Origin: Nocardia brevicatena NBRC 12119
GTDB taxonomy: Bacteria; Actinomycetota; Actinomycetes; Mycobacteriales; Mycobacteriaceae
NCBI RefSeq assembly: GCF_000308495.1
Contig: NZ_BAFU01000246.1
Coordinates: forward strand, 31,863-95,862
Direction: 5' to 3'
DNA: 64,000 nt
A program made the translations under genes and the position numbers. Positions 18,359-27,181 of the stretch are shown here, one piece after another (position 1 is the stretch's first letter; each line of letters begins with the position of its first letter). The notes below the pieces were generated by a model that was not told the DNA's origin, ran no database searches, and saw only the letters and a program-made list of their open reading frames with translations.

Positions 18359-18940
18359 ATGGGATTCGCCGAGTTGCCCACGACCGCGGCATGGGCGCAC
18401 GAGGGTGGCCGCTCCGGTTTCGAGGTCGCCTATTTCGCCACACTCGACAGGGGGCGGAGTATCGAAGGCTGCACCACAGCTGTCGAGGACGGCGAGACCT
18501 GGTTCGTCGAATACGCGATCACTCTGAACGCCGACTGGACCACCTGCACCGCCAGAGTGACCGGCCACTCGTCATTCGGACGACGATCGATAACGCTCGA
18601 GGGCGACGGTGCCGGGCACTGGCTGCTCGACGGGCGGCCGGCTCCCCACCTGGACGGCTGTCGTGATGTGGACCTGGAATCGTCGGCGATGACCAATACC
18701 CTGCCCGTCCACCGTCTCGGGCTTCCCGTCGCCGAACGAGCCGCGGCGCCCGCCGCCTATGTGCGGGCATCGGATCTCACCGTCCACCGATTGGAGCAGG
18801 AGTACCGCCGCATCCCGGACCGCGGCGCGGACCAGCGGTACGACTACAACGCACCGGCATTCGACTTCACCTGCCATCTGGTCTACGACCGGTCCGGTCT
18901 GATCCTGTCCTATCCGGGGATAGCCGTCCGCGCGGCCTGA
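18359..18940 (+). CDS. Putative glycolipid-binding protein (DUF1089)
   Basis: A 193-residue protein resembling the DUF1089/PA1994 glycolipid-binding family: FEVAYFATLD, DWTTCTARVTG, DGAGHWLLDG and a YDYNAPAFDFTCHLVYDRSGLILSYPG end. No signal peptide or membrane segment is present, so it is probably cytosolic. ATG 18359 is preferred because AGGAG lies ten bases upstream; the ATG at 18350 is too close to it. Ligand and pathway are unknown. Confidence 0.7.
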   Translation: MGFAELPTTAAWAHEGGRSGFEVAYFATLDRGRSIEGCTTAVEDGETWFVEYAITLNADWTTCTARVTGHSSFGRRSITLEGDGAGHWLLDGRPAPHLDGCRDVDLESSAMTNTLPVHRLGLPVAERAAAPAAYVRASDLTVHRLEQEYRRIPDRGADQRYDYNAPAFDFTCHLVYDRSGLILSYPGIAVRAA

Positions 18941-19102
18941 ACCGCGCATCGGTCGCGGGGCCCGGCTCGGTATTCGGCCGGGATGTCTTCGTCGATGGGC
19001 GGAGGTTCCCCGCATCGGCCCCCGATAGCCGAGCCCATCGAGGTCGTCGAGATATATCTCGGTCGTGAACCATGTTCGGCAGCGGGATATTTCGATGTTT
19101 GA

Positions 19103-20062
19103 TCAGAGCCGGGCGTGTTCGCGGGCCCGGACGCGGTCGCGTTGTTCTTCGAACCGGGGTATCCGCACGTGTTCGAGGTTGTCCAGGTAGGCGGCGAGTC
19201 GTTCGCGGGCTTGTTCGCCGCGGGAACCGAAGTCGGCGCGGCCGAAGATGTTCCACTGCCGGATGACGGGTTGGAGGACTTCTTCGAGGTGTTGGCGCAG
19301 GTCGTAAATGCCGTGTTTGGCCATGAGGACCCCGTTGCGGCGGAAGTTCGGCATGCCGGTGCCGGGCATACGGAAGTTCTCCACGATCAGGTCGATCGCT
19401 TCGATGGCCTGATCGGGCACCAGGTCGAGGGCGGCACCGCACATGGTCCGGTAGAAGATCATGTGCAGGTTCTCATCGGCGGCGATGCGTTGCAGCATGC
19501 GGTCGGCGATCGGGTCCTCACACACGGCGTCGGTATTGCGGTGGCTGATCCGGGTGGCCGGCTCTTGGAGGGACACGTACGCGACCGAGTACAGAAACCC
19601 GGCCTGATCGGCCGCGGTCAACTGGTCACCCGGCGCGGCGAAGCCGTTGGTCATGTGAATCATGCGGTCGTTCTCCAGGGCGACGGGATCGACGCCGCGG
19701 GTGACGACGAGATAGTCGCGGAGGACGATGCTGTGGCGAGCTTCTTCGGCGGTCCAGCGGCCGACCCACGAACCCCAGGCGCCGTCGGGGGAGAAGTTCT
19801 CACTGATCTCGCGGTGATAGGAGGGCAGATTGTCCTCGGTGAGAAGGTTCGTGATCAACGCCGCCTTCGCCACCTCCGACAACCGGGATTGCTCGGGCTT
19901 CCAGTCGACACCGCCGAGCAGCGCGAAATTGCGGCCCTCGTCCCACGGCACATAGTCGTGGGGGTGCCACTCCTTGACCATGGACAGGTGCCGGTCGAGA
20001 GCCTGCCCCGCGACGGGCTCGAGCTCGGTGAGGATCTCCAGCTGTGTCAGATCGCGCGCCAA
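19103..20062 (-). CDS. Acyl-ACP desaturase, DesA type
   Basis: Soluble diiron acyl-carrier-protein desaturase that puts a double bond in acyl chains, related to mycobacterial DesA1/DesA2, which act in mycolate supply. The diiron ligands are visible as LLTEDNLPSYHREI, TAEEARHSIVLRDYL and ADENLHMIFYR. The length of 319 residues and the N-terminus (ARDLTQLEILTELEPV) match the family, so a TTG start at 20062 is accepted despite no clear ribosome-binding site. It follows the hibernation-factor-like gene on the same strand with an 84-base gap. Confidence 0.88.
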   Translation of the reverse strand: MARDLTQLEILTELEPVAGQALDRHLSMVKEWHPHDYVPWDEGRNFALLGGVDWKPEQSRLSEVAKAALITNLLTEDNLPSYHREISENFSPDGAWGSWVGRWTAEEARHSIVLRDYLVVTRGVDPVALENDRMIHMTNGFAAPGDQLTAADQAGFLYSVAYVSLQEPATRISHRNTDAVCEDPIADRMLQRIAADENLHMIFYRTMCGAALDLVPDQAIEAIDLIVENFRMPGTGMPNFRRNGVLMAKHGIYDLRQHLEEVLQPVIRQWNIFGRADFGSRGEQARERLAAYLDNLEHVRIPRFEEQRDRVRAREHARL

Positions 20063-20146
20063 TGTTGTTGTCTACTCTCTCGAGAAGAAACGGGGGGACC
20101 GAAGGTGTTCGATGGCGGCCTTATCCGGGGCAGTCGGCAGCGACCG

Positions 20147-20974
20147 CTACCGGGCAGGTGCGCCGAGGGCAGGTGCCGGCGACGGAGCGGTGGCGTCGGT
20201 GTCGCGGTCGGTGGGTGTGATGAGGGTGAGGTCGGCGTCGTAGCGGCGGTACATCAGATGGCCGCGGCCCGAATTCGGGTCGGTGTAGAACAGGAACGGC
20301 AGTCCGTACTCGCACACCCGAGCCGCGGCCCGGGTTTCGGTGATTGTCGGTGCGGGACGGGGATTGATCGTCAACGGTCCCGGCCCGTCCGTGGCCGAAC
20401 GCGGCGGATGGACGCTGTACCGGCGGGCCAACCGCAGCCCGCGGGGGCCGGCACGGTAGATGACGGCGTCCTCGCCGGTGTCGGCATCGATGAACAGATG
20501 CACGTCGTAATCCATCGCATCCATTACCGCCGCGGCCGCCAACGGCCGGCTGACCGTCAAGGAGACCGACTTACGGCGGGCCAGTCCTCCCGGCCCGGGA
20601 GAATCGAGGGGCGGGCGAGTCGGATCCGGCCACGACCGCGGCTGCCACGACGTCCGCAACGCCTTGATCTGCCGTTCCAGCCGCACCACGGCCGGGAGCG
20701 CATCACCGTGGCCATGCGTCAACGTCTGGACCCGGGCCGGTATATCGCCGAGGTGCAGATTCACCTGGATCAGCAGCGGGCCACTGTCGTGATTCGGCCC
20801 GGTGATCCGCAGTCGGGCGCCGCCGGGGACATGGTCTCGCTGCAGTAGTCGACCGACCGCGCCGGCGAACCGCTCGCCCTCGAGCGCCGGCACTCGGCCG
20901 CCGGCGAACACGGTCACATCGGGAAACGATATCGACGACCATGCCTGCGACGCCTGTAACACCGCGCCCTCCAC
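20147..20974 (-). CDS. S30AE/HPF-like ribosome hibernation protein
   Basis: The protein resembles actinobacterial proteins with a degenerate N-terminal S30AE domain and two C-terminal S30AE_C repeats: one around RRKSVSLTVSRPLAAAAVMDAMDYDVHLFIDADTG and one around RVCEYGLPFLFYTDPNSGRGHLMYRRYDADLTLI. Long HPF proteins dimerise ribosomes in stationary phase or stress; this dual-C-domain form is less understood. The C-terminal 20 residues are Ala/Pro rich. It heads a possible operon with the desaturase. Confidence 0.75.
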   Translation of the reverse strand: MEGAVLQASQAWSSISFPDVTVFAGGRVPALEGERFAGAVGRLLQRDHVPGGARLRITGPNHDSGPLLIQVNLHLGDIPARVQTLTHGHGDALPAVVRLERQIKALRTSWQPRSWPDPTRPPLDSPGPGGLARRKSVSLTVSRPLAAAAVMDAMDYDVHLFIDADTGEDAVIYRAGPRGLRLARRYSVHPPRSATDGPGPLTINPRPAPTITETRAAARVCEYGLPFLFYTDPNSGRGHLMYRRYDADLTLITPTDRDTDATAPSPAPALGAPAR

Positions 20975-21409
20975 TGTTCTCGGTCCACCGATCCATCGTC
21001 GGCGGCCACACCACTGTGTTCGCTGCGTGGGGCATCGAACCAGGGCCGAAAGTCACAGAAATGCGCAATTCAACCATTTCATTGTTTCGCAATCAGCGGG
21101 TCCGACGCAGTGCGGGGCCGAACCGGCGCCGACCCGCCACGTGGAGTTGGCCGCGGGGCACACGACCACTTCCGGGCAACCCGTCGACGGCCACACCTCC
21201 GATTCGCACCGCACTACGACCTCCTCCTGCCTCTGGTTCCGGCCCGGCCACTCCGCGGCACGCAGTATCCGACAACGAGCAGAGGCGCGGATAGGGCCGA
21301 AGGACTCGATTGTGCGAGCGCGATCACCCCACCATTTGCGCTGTTTGCTAAACTCTGCAATCAATAGGTCGGTGTCGATACCGGGTGCCGGTGGAAGGGA
21401 GTGGCTCGC
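20975..21409. other. Divergent intergenic region
   Basis: About 430 bases between the hibernation-factor-like gene (minus) and the ArsR gene (plus) with no supported gene. It ends in a TTGC-N8-GCAA inverted motif (about 21339-21356) just upstream of arsR. TGCAATCA in that region recurs inverted as TGATTGCA near 21777 in front of the transporter, a possible shared ArsR operator. Confidence 0.4.
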
Positions 21410-21739
21410 ATGCCGGGACTGTCGCAGCCGCTCTATCAGATGAAGGCCGACTTCTTCAAAACACTCGGTCACCCGGTGCGGATCAGGGTCCTCGAACTGC
21501 TCAGTCAACGTGAGCACGCTGTCTCCGAAATGCTCACCGAGATCGGTATCGAGGCGGCCAATCTGTCACAGCAACTATCCATCCTGCGTCGAGCCGGTCT
21601 GGTCACCGCCCGCCGGGAAGGGTTGTCGGTCATCTACGAGCTCACCACCCCCGAGGTCGCCCAACTGCTCGCGACCGCCCGCGCCATCCTCACCGGCGTC
21701 GTCGCCGGCCAGGTCGAGGCGCTGGAACAGCCCGCGTAA
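21410..21739 (+). CDS. ArsR/SmtB-family regulator
   Basis: A 109-residue winged-helix repressor. The recognition region is SEMLTEIGIEAANLSQQLSILRRAGLVTARREG. No classical metal-binding cysteine pair is seen, so the signal is unknown. ATG 21410 is preferred to GTG 21401 because AAGGGAG lies at good spacing. It precedes a SulP transporter; ArsR-SulP pairs are common in actinobacteria and the regulator probably controls the transporter. Confidence 0.85.
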   Translation: MPGLSQPLYQMKADFFKTLGHPVRIRVLELLSQREHAVSEMLTEIGIEAANLSQQLSILRRAGLVTARREGLSVIYELTTPEVAQLLATARAILTGVVAGQVEALEQPA

Positions 21740-21833
21740 CCGGATCCGCGCACCGAGTCGGGGTGTGCCATGATGCTGATTGCAATTTTTCTAAAATAAG
21801 TATCTCATAACTTTCGCGAAGGGAAATATCGTA

Positions 21834-21953
21834 GTGATCGACCCTCTCACCGGAACTGTGCAGGCCCCGACCGACCACGAAGGCATCCCGGCCCGAGGGG
21901 CCGAGATCTCCGAGTTCGCGGCATCGCAGCTACGTCCGGCGAAAGCCCGGTGA
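21834..21953 (+). CDS. 39-residue leader ORF coupled to SulP gene
   Basis: GTG 21834, preceded by GAAGGGA, opens a 39-codon frame (MIDPLTGTVQAPTDHEGIPA and onward). Its TGA at 21951-21953 overlaps the GTG start of the transporter at 21950. The region upstream (21780-21820) is strongly AT-rich and promoter-like. The overlap and the ribosome-binding site suggest a translated leader peptide, with no recognised family. Confidence 0.4.
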   Translation: MIDPLTGTVQAPTDHEGIPARGAEISEFAASQLRPAKAR

Positions 21954-23611
21954 ACGTGCTCGCCTTACTGCCCCGCTGGTCGGACTGGAGGTCCGCGGTT
22001 CGCGCCCCTGGCAACGACCTGCTCGCGGGCGTGATGGTCGCGTTGGTGGCACTGCCGTTGGCGCTGGGTTTCGGGATCTCCTCGGGACTGGGTGCGGCTG
22101 CGGGTCTCGCGACCGCGGTCGTGGCGGGTATGGTGGCGGCGGTCTTCGGCGGGTCCCGGTTCCAGGTGTCCGGACCCACCGGAGCGATGACCGTGGTCTT
22201 GGTGCCGATCGTCGATCGGCACGGCGCGAGCGGGGTACTGGCCGTAGGGCTGCTGGCCGGTATCGTGCTGGTGGTGCTCGCGGTCGCCGGAATCGGACGG
22301 GCTGTGCGATATATGCCGGTGCCGGTGATCGAGGGCTTCACCGCCGGCATCGCGGTCGTTATTGCGCTACAACAGTTCCCGACCGCCCTCGGTATCGCTC
22401 ACGCCGAGGGCGACAAGGTATGGCGGGCGGCCTACGATGCGGTGCGGCAATACGTGTCGCACCCGCATCACATGACGCTCGTGACCGCACTGCTGGTCGC
22501 CGCCGTCGTACTCGCCGGCGGCCGGTATCTGCCGAAGCTGCCGTTCGCGCTGATCACAGTGGCCACCGCGACGGTCGTGGCGCAGGTATTCGATCTCGAC
22601 CTCACCCCCGTCGGCACCATTCCGTCAGGATTGCCGGCCCCCACCCTCGGATTCCTCCATCCCGACCAGCTCGGCTCACTGGTGGCGCCCGCCCTGGCGG
22701 TGGCCGCCCTCGCCGCACTCGAATCGCTGCTGTCGGCCACCGCCGCCGATGCGATGGCGGTGGGCACCCGCCACAACCCCGACCGCGAACTGCTCGGTCA
22801 AGGACTGGCCAATATTGCCGCACCATTGTTCGGCGGTGTCCCGGCCACGGGCGCCATCGCCCGTACCGCGGTGAATGTGCGCTCCGGCGCCCGCACCCGG
22901 CTCGCGGCACTCACCCACGCGGTCGTGCTCGCGGTGATCATCTACCTCGCCGCACCGCTCGTCGCCGACATCCCCGTCGCGGCGCCGGCCGGGGTGCTGT
23001 TGGCCACCACCGTGCGGATGGTGGAGACCGCGTCGCTATCCGCCATCGCCCGAGCCTCGCGAGGGGACGCCGCGATCATGGTGGTCACCTTCGCCGTGAC
23101 GGTCGCGATGGACCTGGTGACCGCGGTGGCCGTCGGTGTCGGCATCGCCGTCGTGCTCGCACTGCGGTCTGTCGCAAAAGAGGCTCGGCTGCAGCGGATT
23201 CCGCTTCGATTGCCGATCGACGACACCGATCACGTGGCCGAGGAGCGCGAATTGCTACCCGACCACATCGTCGCCTACCGTCTCGACGGTCCCCTGTTCT
23301 TCGCCGCCGCACACCGGTTCCTGCTCGAACTGGCCGAGGTATCGGATGTGCACGTCGTCATCCTGCGCATGTCGCACGTCACCGCCCTCGACACCACCGG
23401 CGCACTCGTGCTCGAGGACGCCATCCGAAAACTCGAACACCGTCACGTCACCGTGCTCATGTCCGGACTGCGCGACGACCATCGCCGCCGCCTGGAGGCG
23501 ATCGGAGCCCTGCCCGGCGGCGGTGCGCAGCACCTCTTCGAACACACCCCCGACGCCATCGCCTATGCCCGCGACTGCGTGGCCGGCGTGGCGGAACAAC
23601 CCTGCCGATGA
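21950..23611 (+). CDS. SulP-family anion transporter with STAS domain
   Basis: Membrane transporter of the SLC26/SulP family, moving sulfate, bicarbonate or related anions. About eleven to twelve hydrophobic segments run from residue 20 to about 405, including the signature region VALPLALGFGISSGLGAAAGL and SGPTGAMTVVLVP. The C-terminal STAS domain (about 430-545) carries DVVILRMSHVTALDTTGALVLED-like sequence, seen here as VVILRMSHVTALDTTGALVL. The substrate cannot be told from sequence. It lies 210 bases after the ArsR gene, behind a coupled leader ORF. Confidence 0.88.
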   Translation: MNVLALLPRWSDWRSAVRAPGNDLLAGVMVALVALPLALGFGISSGLGAAAGLATAVVAGMVAAVFGGSRFQVSGPTGAMTVVLVPIVDRHGASGVLAVGLLAGIVLVVLAVAGIGRAVRYMPVPVIEGFTAGIAVVIALQQFPTALGIAHAEGDKVWRAAYDAVRQYVSHPHHMTLVTALLVAAVVLAGGRYLPKLPFALITVATATVVAQVFDLDLTPVGTIPSGLPAPTLGFLHPDQLGSLVAPALAVAALAALESLLSATAADAMAVGTRHNPDRELLGQGLANIAAPLFGGVPATGAIARTAVNVRSGARTRLAALTHAVVLAVIIYLAAPLVADIPVAAPAGVLLATTVRMVETASLSAIARASRGDAAIMVVTFAVTVAMDLVTAVAVGVGIAVVLALRSVAKEARLQRIPLRLPIDDTDHVAEERELLPDHIVAYRLDGPLFFAAAHRFLLELAEVSDVHVVILRMSHVTALDTTGALVLEDAIRKLEHRHVTVLMSGLRDDHRRRLEAIGALPGGGAQHLFEHTPDAIAYARDCVAGVAEQPCR

Positions 23612-24425
23612 GCGACCGAACGAACCGGTACTCGCACGGCGGATCCGCCACATCCGCCGCGGATCCCATCCCGGTCATCGAGCCGCGGGTGCTTGTCCCC
23701 GCTCATCCGGGGCCGCTGGGGATGGCAGTGGCCGTGATAGCCGCGAGCCGCGGTGCGGACCTGCCGGGCTATAGCCCCCGAGTCACTCTCCGGCGTGTAC
23801 GGCACCGTCGATCGGCGCGCTGGGCTTCTCCTCGCCGGTCGTCGGGCAGGATTGGGAGGCTTCGAACGGACGGGCGCCGCAGCGATACGAGGCATCGGAT
23901 CCGCTCGGTGGTGATGGAGCTGTTCAGCGAGCGCGGCTACGACAAAGACCTCCCTGCGCGAGATTGCCGAACGGCTGCGCGTGACCAAGGCCGCGCTGTA
24001 CTACCACTTCCGGACCGAGGAAGACATCGTGGTCGGCCTGTCGGAGGATCTGCGCCGCGGTATCGACGACATCGTGCAGTGGGCGCAGGCCACCCCGCCG
24101 GGCCGGGAGCGGGCCGAGCAGATCGTCCTCCGCTACGGAGCACTGCTGCACGGCCTGGGCAAGGACATGGTCCGCTTCTGGACCGAGAACCGGCCGGCCT
24201 TCCGTGATCTCGGTGTCGGTGCCGGCCTGCGTTATCAGTTCCGTGTGCCGGCCGACCTCATGGTCGGCCCCGACCACACCCCCTCGATGTCTTCCACGCC
24301 GCCAAGCGCTGCCGACCATCAGCTGGAGCCTGTCGATGATGGGCGACCTGGACCTCGACGACGAGGAAAGCAACACCGCCGCCGCCCGCATCGCACTCGA
24401 CATCCTCGCCCGCATATCCGACTGA
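23608..24425 (+). pseudogene. TetR-family regulator remnant
   Basis: An ATG at 23608 overlaps the transporter stop and reads through an unrecognised segment into a TetR N-terminus at about 23863 (RRSDTRHRIRSVVMELFSER). An extra base after GYDK (about 23945) shifts the frame: TSLREIAERLRVTKAALYYHF continues in another frame. A further shift near 24290 separates the last helices (DEESNTAAARIALDILARISD). The helix-turn-helix is split, so it is non-functional. The 23608-23862 segment may be unrelated DNA joined by deletion. Confidence 0.7.
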
Positions 24426-24835
24426 CCCGGCCCCACGACGCGATACCGCCGCAGCGGCCGCCGGTTCACCGCCCGAACAGGTCGGCTCGAGGTGCCCGCG
24501 GTTCGCTCTGGGCCGGACCCCGCGCTCGTGCCGCAGCCGGGCGCCGGACCGGCCGGCGACACGGTGCGGGGTCCCTGTCGAATCTCTGGGATTCGAAGAC
24601 GGCGCCGTGCCGGTCTGCCCATGCCCCGGAGCTCGCTTCGACACGCGGGGCCGGTGAGGCCATCGGCGGCGCGAGCCCGTGAGATGGGCACCGATCACGC
24701 TCCACCGCTCGTCCACACCTGCTGGGAGCCGAGACGGCGATGCTCGTTTCGCCCGCCGAGGTAGTCGCCGCGTCACCGCCCGGAGGCGGTGGTTCCGCGC
24801 ATCCATGGTGCCAAGGGAGAATAATATGACAGTAA
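24426..24835. other. Gene-free stretch
   Basis: No gene supported. It separates the TetR remnant from the amidohydrolase promoter and operator region. Confidence 0.45.
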
Positions 24836-24851
24836 GCCTTCAATTGAAGGC
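24836..24851. promoter_or_regulatory. Perfect 16-bp palindrome before amidohydrolase
   Basis: GCCTTCAATTGAAGGC is a perfect 16-bp palindrome 22 bases upstream of the preferred amidohydrolase start and close to its ribosome-binding site. It is a likely repressor operator, with the TetR gene two positions downstream as the natural candidate. Confidence 0.55.
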
Positions 24852-24873
24852 GAACTCTCATACAGGAGGGCAA

Positions 24874-25842
24874 ATGCGCACGATCGCACTCGAGGAGCAT
24901 TTCGCGACACCGGCGTTCCTGTCCGGTCCCGGAAGAGCGATGGCCGAGCAGGCGCGGGCCGTCGGCAGCGGTCGGGTCATCGATATGCTGGAAGATCTCG
25001 GTGCGGAGCGGATCGAGGCGATGGACCGGGCCGGAATAGATGTGCAGGTGTTGTCATTGACCGCACCCGGTGTCGAACAGATGGAACCACGCGAGGCCGT
25101 CGCGTTGGCCCGTGACACCAACGATTTCCTGGCCGAGTCGGTTCGCCGATATCCCGATCGGTTCGCCGCGTTCGCCACCGCGGCGACCGCCGCGCCCGCA
25201 GCCGCCGCCGAGGAAGTGGAACGGGTGGTCGGTGCCTACGGATTCAAGGGAGTGGTGATCAACGGTCATACCCGCGGTCGCTACCTGGACGACGAGTTCT
25301 TCTGGCCGATCCTGGAACGGGCAGAAGCGCTGGGAGTGCCGGTCTATCTGCACCCGACACCACCGCCACAACAGGTTATGGAGACCTCTTATACCGGCAA
25401 CTATCCCCGCGAGGTGGCCGACGCCCTCGCGACCACCGCGTGGGGGTGGCATATCGAGACCGCGACCCACGTACTTCGCCTCGTACTCAGTGGCGCCTTC
25501 GACCGCTATCCCGGGTTGCAGGTCGTGGTCGGCCACATGGGCGAAGGGCTCTCGTTCATGATGCCGCGATTCGAACAGATCATGTCGCACGTCGTGAAAC
25601 TGGACCGTCCGATCGGCGCGTACTTCTCGGACAACCTGCACTACACGTTCGCCGCGTTCAACTGGGTACCGACCTTCCTCAACCTGCTCCTGCAGGTCGG
25701 CGTCGACCGGATCCTGTTCGCCACCGACCACCCCTACGGGTCGATGGACGACGCGCGCTCCTTCCTGGATCGGTTACCCGTCGCTCCGTCCGACAGGGAG
25801 CGCATCGCCCACGGCAATGCCGAACGCCTGCTGGGGATGTGA
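24874..25842 (+). CDS. Amidohydrolase-2 family decarboxylase/hydrolase
   Basis: TIM-barrel metal enzyme of the ACMSD / gamma-resorcylate decarboxylase group. Metal-site features are EEHF near the N-terminus (E-x-H), PVYLHPTPP, VVGHMGEG and FATDHPYGSMDD. It probably decarboxylates an aromatic or muconate-type acid; the exact substrate is unknown. ATG 24874 is preferred because of a strong AGGAGGG six bases upstream, giving 322 residues; an upstream ATG at 24826 would place the palindrome inside the gene. It ends three bases before a TetR gene, so the two probably form an operon. Confidence 0.85.
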   Translation: MRTIALEEHFATPAFLSGPGRAMAEQARAVGSGRVIDMLEDLGAERIEAMDRAGIDVQVLSLTAPGVEQMEPREAVALARDTNDFLAESVRRYPDRFAAFATAATAAPAAAAEEVERVVGAYGFKGVVINGHTRGRYLDDEFFWPILERAEALGVPVYLHPTPPPQQVMETSYTGNYPREVADALATTAWGWHIETATHVLRLVLSGAFDRYPGLQVVVGHMGEGLSFMMPRFEQIMSHVVKLDRPIGAYFSDNLHYTFAAFNWVPTFLNLLLQVGVDRILFATDHPYGSMDDARSFLDRLPVAPSDRERIAHGNAERLLGM

Positions 25843-25845
25843 CCG

Positions 25846-26475
25846 ATGAGCGGACTGCGGGAGCGGAAGAAAACGCGGACCCGCCTGGCGATTCAGCGAC
25901 ACGCCTTGCGACTGTTTCGGGAACAGGGATACGAGAACACCACGGTCCGACAGATCGCCGACGCGGCGGAGGTCTCCGAAAGCACCTTCTTCCGCTACTT
26001 CCCCACCAAGGAAGAAGTCGTTCTCTGGGACGAATTCGACCTGTCGTTCGCCACACGGTTCCGGGCTCAGCCAACGGCGCTGGACTCGTTCGAGGCCATG
26101 CGGGTGACCATGCGCGACACCTTCGCCGGGCTGCCCGCCGGGCAACGGCAGCAGCTACAGGAACGAATCGGCCTGATGATGTCCGTGCCACCACTGCGCG
26201 CATCGCTTCTGGACCAGTTGATCGACGCGACCCGGGTGATGTCGGAGCTGGTGGCCGAGAGGTCCGGCGTCGAGGCCGCGGACCCGGCGGTGCGTGCGGT
26301 GGTCGGAGCCGTCGTCGGTGCGGGTTTCTCGGCAGTCCTTGCCGCGCAGGACGATCCCCGGGTCGATTTCACCGCGCTACTCGACGAAACACTGAGCAGC
26401 CTCGCCGCCGTCGTCTCGGCGCGCAACCAACGATCACATCGGACGTCGTCGATCCGGTCGGAAGGCACGAGATAG
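25846..26475 (+). CDS. TetR/AcrR-family regulator
   Basis: A 209-residue repressor with a clear N-terminal helix-turn-helix (YENTTVRQIADAAEVSESTFFRYFPTKEE). It starts three bases after the amidohydrolase, whose upstream palindrome is its likely target. The C-terminal 20 residues overlap the convergent phosphatase tail and may be read-through. Confidence 0.88.
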   Translation: MSGLRERKKTRTRLAIQRHALRLFREQGYENTTVRQIADAAEVSESTFFRYFPTKEEVVLWDEFDLSFATRFRAQPTALDSFEAMRVTMRDTFAGLPAGQRQQLQERIGLMMSVPPLRASLLDQLIDATRVMSELVAERSGVEAADPAVRAVVGAVVGAGFSAVLAAQDDPRVDFTALLDETLSSLAAVVSARNQRSHRTSSIRSEGTR

Positions 26476-26996
26476 CGCCACCCCTCCTGCCAATCGAACG
26501 GGGCATCGACCAGATCTTCCAGACGCTTTCCCCTGAGGAGGTGGTCCAGAGCCCACTTGTTGGCCGAATGGGCGACCACGAGAACTGTTCGACCATCCCC
26601 GGCGGCGATCAGATCACGCAGGAACGATCGTGTCCGGTCGACGACCTCCCGGTAGCTCTGCCCGCCGGGGAACGGCGTTTCGATGTGTCGGCGTCGCAGC
26701 GCGGCCAACCGTTCGACCGGCATTCCGTTGAGCGTGCCGTAGTCGCATTCCCGAAGCCTGGCATCGAGGCGGATGGGTATCCCGGCATCGGCGAAGGCGG
26801 TCTCGGCAGTGTGGACAGCCCGCCGCAGGTCCGAGACGCAGACCTCGGAAAGCTCGGTATTCCGGTATCGCCTGCCGAGATCACGGGCCAGGTCGCGGCC
26901 CCGCTCGGACAACTCGCCGGGCAGCCAACCGGTGGCGATACCCCGCTCGTTGTCGACGGTGACCGAATGTGTTTCGAAGATGAGCTCGATAGTCAT
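26067..26996 (-). CDS. Histidine phosphatase family protein
   Basis: Phosphoglycerate-mutase-fold phosphatase of the actinobacterial subgroup that has ETH (here LIFETHSVTVDNERG) in place of the usual RHG. Other family features are SDLRRAVHTAE, ECDYGTLNG and VVAHSANKWALDHLL with the second His. The recognisable domain ends near WRYLVPSD at about 26460. The remaining 120 or so residues run antisense to the TetR gene and are probably read-through after loss of the natural stop. The substrate is unknown. Confidence 0.7.
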   Translation of the reverse strand: MTIELIFETHSVTVDNERGIATGWLPGELSERGRDLARDLGRRYRNTELSEVCVSDLRRAVHTAETAFADAGIPIRLDARLRECDYGTLNGMPVERLAALRRRHIETPFPGGQSYREVVDRTRSFLRDLIAAGDGRTVLVVAHSANKWALDHLLRGKRLEDLVDAPFDWQEGWRYLVPSDRIDDVRCDRWLRAETTAARLLSVSSSSAVKSTRGSSCAARTAEKPAPTTAPTTARTAGSAASTPDLSATSSDITRVASINWSRSDARSGGTDIIRPIRSCSCCRCPAGSPAKVSRMVTRMASNESSAVG

Positions 26997-27181
26997 GTAG
27001 TGCCTCCCGCGCCTCGGGCCGCTGTCCCGCTCATCCGAGAAAGGGGATGCACCGCTTGCGCGGAAGGCCGGTCACTTATTACGTGCCAGATCGATCAGGT
27101 GGGTCAGGTTCGAAAGTTGTCGTTCGGGCTGTTCTCGGCGGCGCGGGATATGCAGCTGTCGCACTACCGCGTCTGCGCGAA

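Noticed and set aside
19115-20848. A 577-codon plus-strand frame
   Set aside because: Antisense to the desaturase and the hibernation-factor-like gene, both with clear family motifs.
22420-24207. An Arg-rich 595-codon plus-strand frame
   Set aside because: It is a frame-shadow of the SulP transporter; only its end overlaps the TetR remnant.
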